From contig CAKTKM010000020.1 in assembly GCA_934569425.1 (NCBI GenBank), positions 1-15,374 of the forward strand: a stretch of 15,374 nt of DNA. The letters run 5' to 3'. The DNA is from an uncultured Oscillospiraceae bacterium. Lineage in GTDB: Bacteria > Bacillota > Clostridia > Oscillospirales > Oscillospiraceae. Positions 12,711-15,374 of the stretch are shown here, piece by piece (within the stretch, counting starts at the first letter, position 1; each line of letters begins with the position of its first letter). The position numbers and the translations under genes are program-made. The notes under the pieces are model-generated. The model was not told the origin of the DNA. It saw only the letters and a list, made by a program, of their open reading frames with translations, and made no database searches.

Positions 12711-13805
12711 TTACGCCTCGATGCCGCGGCTGGTGAGATATTTCTTCACCATCAGCGCCACCTTAAAGGTGATGGCGTCGTCAAACTCCCGCAGGTCAAG
12801 GCCGGTGAGCTTCTTGATCTTCTCCAGCCGGTACACCAGCGTGTTGCGGTGAACAAACAGCTTGCGGGCAGTCTCGGACACGTTCAGATTATTCTCGAAG
12901 AACTTATAGATGGTGAACAGGGTCTCCTGATCCAGCGCGTCAATGGGGTTCTTCTTGAACACCTCCTGCAGGAACATCTCACACAGGGTGGTGGGCAGCT
13001 GATAGATCAGGCGGCCGATGCCCAGATTCTCATAGTTGATGACATAGCGCTCGGTGTCAAAGACCTTTCCCACTTCAATGGCGATCTGCGCCTCCTTGTA
13101 GGCCTTGGCCAGCTCCCGCAGGTGCTGCGCCATGGTACCGATGCCCACAAATACACTGCTCTCGCCGTCGATGCGCAGGGCTTCCTCGATCCGCAGCGCC
13201 ACCTTTTCCAGATCAGAGGCGGAGGCATTTTTCTCCATCTGATGGATCAACACCACATCCTGCTCCCCCACGCTGAGGACGAAGTCGTTCTGCCGGTCGG
13301 GAAACAGGCTCTGGATCAGCTCCAGCGGGGCGGATTCCAGCCGGTCGTCCACGGGGCGCACCACGAACACGCCCCGGTTCACCTCGGCGGCCACATGCAG
13401 CTCCTTGGCGCGCATGTAAATATCGCTGATCAGAATGTTGTCGGAGATGATATTCTTCATGAAGGAGCCCTTGTCGTGCTTCTCCTCATAATAGTTCTTG
13501 GCAGAGTTCAGCGCCACTGCAGCCATAGCGCACACAGTGCGGCCGATGCCGTCGTCGCCGCTGGCAAACACGGCGTAGTCAAAATGACCGCCCCAGCCGG
13601 GCAGCGCCTTGAAGGTCTTGCCCTCCAGCGTGACGCACTCGCCGTCCGCCTGCTGGATGGTCTCCACATATTTGCTCCATTTTTTGCCGATCCCCGTCAG
13701 CTCGCTGCACGCGATGACTGTCCCGTCGGCGTCGATCACGCCGATGGTACGGTCGGTGGTCTCTTTGAATTGCAGCACTACATTCTGAAAAATTCTACCG
13801 GACAT
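12711..13805 (-). CDS. PucR/CdaR-like transcriptional regulator
   Basis: This 364-residue cytoplasmic regulator has a sensor-like N-terminus (about 1-110, with TIGVIDADGTVIACSELTGIG at 20-40, resembling the diacid-recognition domain of CdaR), a degenerate GGDEF-like PucR middle domain (about 140-265, ending INYENLGIGRLIYQLP) and a PucR C-terminal helix-turn-helix (308-360, NLNVSETARKLFVHRNTLVY). Sugar diacids are the CdaR effector; whether this protein binds one is unknown. ATG 13805 is preferred to the in-frame 13868 because GGAGGG precedes it and 13868 lies within the likely leader next to the repeats. It is monocistronic, with its own promoter and terminator. A 14-base tandem repeat at the transcription start suggests autoregulation. 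The surface-protein gene downstream on the same strand is a possible but unproven target. Confidence 0.9.
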   Translation of the reverse strand: MSGRIFQNVVLQFKETTDRTIGVIDADGTVIACSELTGIGKKWSKYVETIQQADGECVTLEGKTFKALPGWGGHFDYAVFASGDDGIGRTVCAMAAVALNSAKNYYEEKHDKGSFMKNIISDNILISDIYMRAKELHVAAEVNRGVFVVRPVDDRLESAPLELIQSLFPDRQNDFVLSVGEQDVVLIHQMEKNASASDLEKVALRIEEALRIDGESSVFVGIGTMAQHLRELAKAYKEAQIAIEVGKVFDTERYVINYENLGIGRLIYQLPTTLCEMFLQEVFKKNPIDALDQETLFTIYKFFENNLNVSETARKLFVHRNTLVYRLEKIKKLTGLDLREFDDAITFKVALMVKKYLTSRGIEA

Positions 13806-13846
13806 GACGCGCCCTCCTGCTCTCTCTCGAAGCCCCACCGGACATT

Positions 13847-13874
13847 TTGTGCAAATTGCCTTGTGCAAACTGCC
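13847..13874. repeat. 14-base tandem repeat at the start of the PucR-like transcript
   Basis: TTGTGCAAATTGCC (13847-13860) is followed at once by TTGTGCAAACTGCC (13861-13874), one mismatch in 14. The pair begins about 15 bases downstream of the -10, in the leader. Each unit contains TTGTGCAA, itself nearly palindromic. It is a candidate operator. Confidence 0.85.
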
Positions 13875-13888
13875 AAGTGGTTACCTGT

Positions 13889-13917
13889 ATTATATCGTCA
13901 TAATCACGGTTTTGCAA
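13889..13917 (-). promoter_or_regulatory. Sigma-A promoter of the PucR-like gene
   Basis: On the minus strand there is -35 TTGCAA (13912-13917), a 17-base spacer and a perfect -10 TATAAT (13889-13894), giving a start near 13882 and a leader of about 77 bases that contains the tandem repeat. Confidence 0.88.
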
Positions 13918-13977
13918 GCATTTTTTTATCTTTCTCACAAAAAAAGAGGAAATTCTTTTGGCGCTTTGTCGATATGA

Positions 13978-14688
13978 CTATTGGCAGACATTGCGCAGTG
14001 CCGCCAATTCGTCCGGCAGCAGCGGACGCCAGCTTCCCGCCGCCAGCGTGTCCTCCAGACGCAGCGGCCCCATGGCCAGCCGCTTCAGATAGCGCACCGG
14101 CTTGCCGCGGCTTGCCAGCATCCGCTTCACCTGATGGAACTTGCCCTCCCGCAGCGTCACAAGGCACTCTCCGGCGCCCAGCGGCTCCAGTCTGGCCGGC
14201 AGGCACCGCAATCCGTCCTCCAGCAGCAAGCCCTCCGCGAAGGCGCTCACGTCCGCTTCCTCCATCGTGCCGTCCACCCGGGCGTAATACACCTTGTCCA
14301 CATGGTATTTGGGACTCAGCAGCCGGTGGGTCAGCGGTCCATCGTCGGTCAGCAGCAGCAGTCCCTCCGTATCCTTGTCCAGCCGCCCCACCGGCGCAAG
14401 ACCCCGGCGGCGGTATTCCTCCGGCAGCAGGTCCATCACCGTGGGCTGGCACCGATCCTCGGTGGCTGTCAGGACGCCGGCCGGCTTGTGGAGCAGCAGA
14501 TAGGTATAGCGCTCGCGGCCTACCACCACGCCGTCCACGGTGATAACCGCTGTGGACGGATCCACCTTCCGATCCGCCGCCGCGGGCGGCACACCGTCCA
14601 CCAGCACCCGTCCCTGCCGCACCAGCTCCTTCACCTCGCGGCGGGACGCGATGCCCCGGTTGGCGATGATCTTATCCAAGCGCTCCAT
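13978..14688 (-). CDS. rsuA: RsuA-family 16S rRNA pseudouridine synthase
   Basis: This enzyme isomerises a uridine in rRNA to pseudouridine, by family U516 (E. coli numbering) of 16S rRNA. It has 236 residues: an N-terminal S4 RNA-binding domain (1-55, MERLDKIIANRGIASRRE), then the catalytic domain with LLLHKPAGVL (64-73), the catalytic Asp104 in GRLDKDTEG, and GKFHQVKRML near 190-200. RsuA and RluB-type enzymes are similar; the short length and the RYLKRLAMGPL end fit RsuA. ATG 14688 follows AGGAGG; an extension to 14757 would run through the promoter. It is divergent from the DUF4830-like gene, with 83 bases between. Confidence 0.92.
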   Translation of the reverse strand: MERLDKIIANRGIASRREVKELVRQGRVLVDGVPPAAADRKVDPSTAVITVDGVVVGRERYTYLLLHKPAGVLTATEDRCQPTVMDLLPEEYRRRGLAPVGRLDKDTEGLLLLTDDGPLTHRLLSPKYHVDKVYYARVDGTMEEADVSAFAEGLLLEDGLRCLPARLEPLGAGECLVTLREGKFHQVKRMLASRGKPVRYLKRLAMGPLRLEDTLAAGSWRPLLPDELAALRNVCQ

Positions 14689-14715
14689 AGCCGCCTCCTG
14701 TAGCTGTTTTGTGAC

Positions 14716-14721
14716 AGTATA
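14716..14721 (-). promoter_or_regulatory. Extended -10 promoter of rsuA
   Basis: On the minus strand TATACT is preceded by TGC (extended -10). The -35 region 17 bases upstream (TCCCAA) is poor, as is usual for extended -10 promoters. The leader would be about 20 bases. Confidence 0.6.
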
Positions 14722-14771
14722 GCATATCTGCCGGTCTTTGGGAATATCCATCAACAAAGGAGTTGATGAAA

Positions 14772-15230
14772 ATGCGAGTGATCCATATTACCCGCCGCCG
14801 TCTGGCGCTGATTTCTCTGGCGCTGGGGTTGGTGGTAGGTTCGGCGCTGCTGCTGGCCGGCTGCTTCGGCGGCGATAAAACGGCGGAGGTCATCACCGCC
14901 GCCACCAACGAGGATCGCGTGGCCTACCTGAATGGTCTCGGCTGGCAGGTGCAGCCCGATCCCATTGAAACGCTGGATCTCCAGCTGCCCGACCGGCTGG
15001 AGGGGGAATGGGATGCCTATGCCAAGCTGCAAAAGGGACAGGAGCTGCCCTTCGCCGAATTCGCCGGTCAGGCGGTGAAGCGCTATACCTACACCGTCAC
15101 CAACTATCCGGATATTCCGCAGGGGGTGCAGGTCAATCTCTATCTCTGGGGGGATCAGATCATCGGCGGAGATGTGATCTTTACCGGACAGGGCGGATTC
15201 CAGACCGATCTGGCATTCCCGAAAACGTAA
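14772..15230 (+). CDS. DUF4830-like lipoprotein
   Basis: This 152-residue predicted lipoprotein has a basic start (MRVIHITRRR), a hydrophobic stretch and lipobox LLLAGC with the modified cysteine at residue 31, so it should be anchored on the outer face of the membrane. The mature part carries NEDRVAYLNGLGWQV (about 49-63), then VKRYTYTVTNYP and GDQIIGGDVIFTG near the end. This order matches my recollection of DUF4830 proteins of Clostridia, whose function is unknown. Among TTG 14763, ATG 14766 and ATG 14772, the last is preferred because AAAGGAG ends 9 bases before it. Divergent from rsuA; a strong terminator follows. Confidence 0.82.
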   Translation: MRVIHITRRRLALISLALGLVVGSALLLAGCFGGDKTAEVITAATNEDRVAYLNGLGWQVQPDPIETLDLQLPDRLEGEWDAYAKLQKGQELPFAEFAGQAVKRYTYTVTNYPDIPQGVQVNLYLWGDQIIGGDVIFTGQGGFQTDLAFPKT

Positions 15231-15256
15231 GGCGCGGCGTGTGTCATGGCGGAAGC

Positions 15257-15290
15257 AAAAAAAGAAAGGCCTTACGGCCTTTCTTTTTTT
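15257..15290. terminator. Bidirectional terminator between the lipoprotein gene and tuf
   Basis: A 15-bp stem AAAAAAAGAAAGGCC with its complement (15257-15271 with 15276-15290), loop TTAC, provides a T-run on both strands, so it serves both the rightward lipoprotein gene and the leftward tuf gene. Confidence 0.95.
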
Positions 15291-15302
15291 GATGAAATTC
15301 GA

Positions 15303-15374
15303 TTACTGCTCGATCTCGATGACGACGCCGGAACCGACGGTACGGCCGCCCTCACGGATAGCGAAACGCAGACC
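15303..15374 (-). CDS. tuf: Elongation factor Tu, C-terminal 23 residues (runs off the right edge)
   Basis: The last 23 codons and TAA stop are visible. They read GLRFAIREGGRTVGSGVV then IEIEQ, the conserved end of EF-Tu domain III, the GTPase that brings aminoacyl-tRNA to the ribosome. The bidirectional terminator begins 12 bases beyond the stop. Nothing can be said of the rest of the gene or its operon (usually fusA and rpsL/rpsG) from this window. Confidence 0.93.
   Translation of the reverse strand, partial: GLRFAIREGGRTVGSGVVIEIEQ

Noticed and set aside
12429..14543. A 704-codon open frame on the plus strand
   Set aside because: It is antisense to the PucR-like and rsuA genes, both of which have clear families; its product is Pro/Ala/His-rich without any domain, typical of shadow frames in GC-rich DNA.

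Overview
The window looks like a chromosomal segment of a GC-rich, low-GC-phylum (Firmicutes) anaerobe, most likely class Clostridia and close to gut Oscillospiraceae. The support is indirect: strong AGGAGG-type ribosome binding sites, sigma-A promoters with 17-base spacers, a glycine riboswitch, an IreB-type protein, a YtrA-type GntR/ABC cassette, a SipW-cognate surface protein and a DUF4830-like lipoprotein. No phage, insertion sequence, CRISPR array, rRNA or tRNA was seen.

Layout. 1-998 (-) is the 5' part of an AGCS sodium:alanine/glycine symporter. It is preceded by a promoter, a glycine riboswitch and an intrinsic terminator (1020-1240) whose pairings suggest a glycine OFF switch. 1404-2561 (-) is rodA, with a leader of about 330 nt containing an early terminator-like hairpin. 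From a divergent promoter run tsaE-tsaB (tRNA t6A synthesis) and upp (uracil salvage) at 3022-4826. ireB (4937-5182) has its own consensus promoter and terminator. Another consensus promoter drives an unrecognised 99-residue protein and a secreted SH3/NlpC-P60 peptidoglycan hydrolase (5318-6736). A GntR(YtrA)-ABC ATPase-permease operon (6869-8713) starts from a promoter overlapped by a dyad.

8757-9638 (-) is a LysR regulator, divergent from a 76-residue membrane protein (9776-10006); a 17-base dyad lies between them. A repeat-rich intergenic stretch (10041-10156) separates that small gene from the most unusual gene of the window, a 667-residue surface protein (10232-12235, -). It has a SipW-type signal peptide, a TasA-like N-terminal domain and a beta-helix C-terminal half. 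Its upstream region (12236-12565) is dense in inverted repeats, including a compact predicted three-way junction. Next come a PucR/CdaR-like regulator (12711-13805, -) with a 14-base tandem repeat at its transcription start, an RsuA-type pseudouridine synthase (13978-14688, -), a DUF4830-like lipoprotein (14772-15230, +), and the last 23 codons of EF-Tu (15303-15374, -).

Most genes are core housekeeping: cell wall (rodA, NlpC, ireB), tRNA and rRNA modification (tsaE, tsaB, rsuA), pyrimidine salvage and translation. The accessory-looking part is 9640-12710. No wholly new multi-gene system is evident. The best candidates for new biology are the surface protein with its structured leader, the rodA leader hairpin, the 99-residue protein, and the LysR/small-membrane-protein pair.
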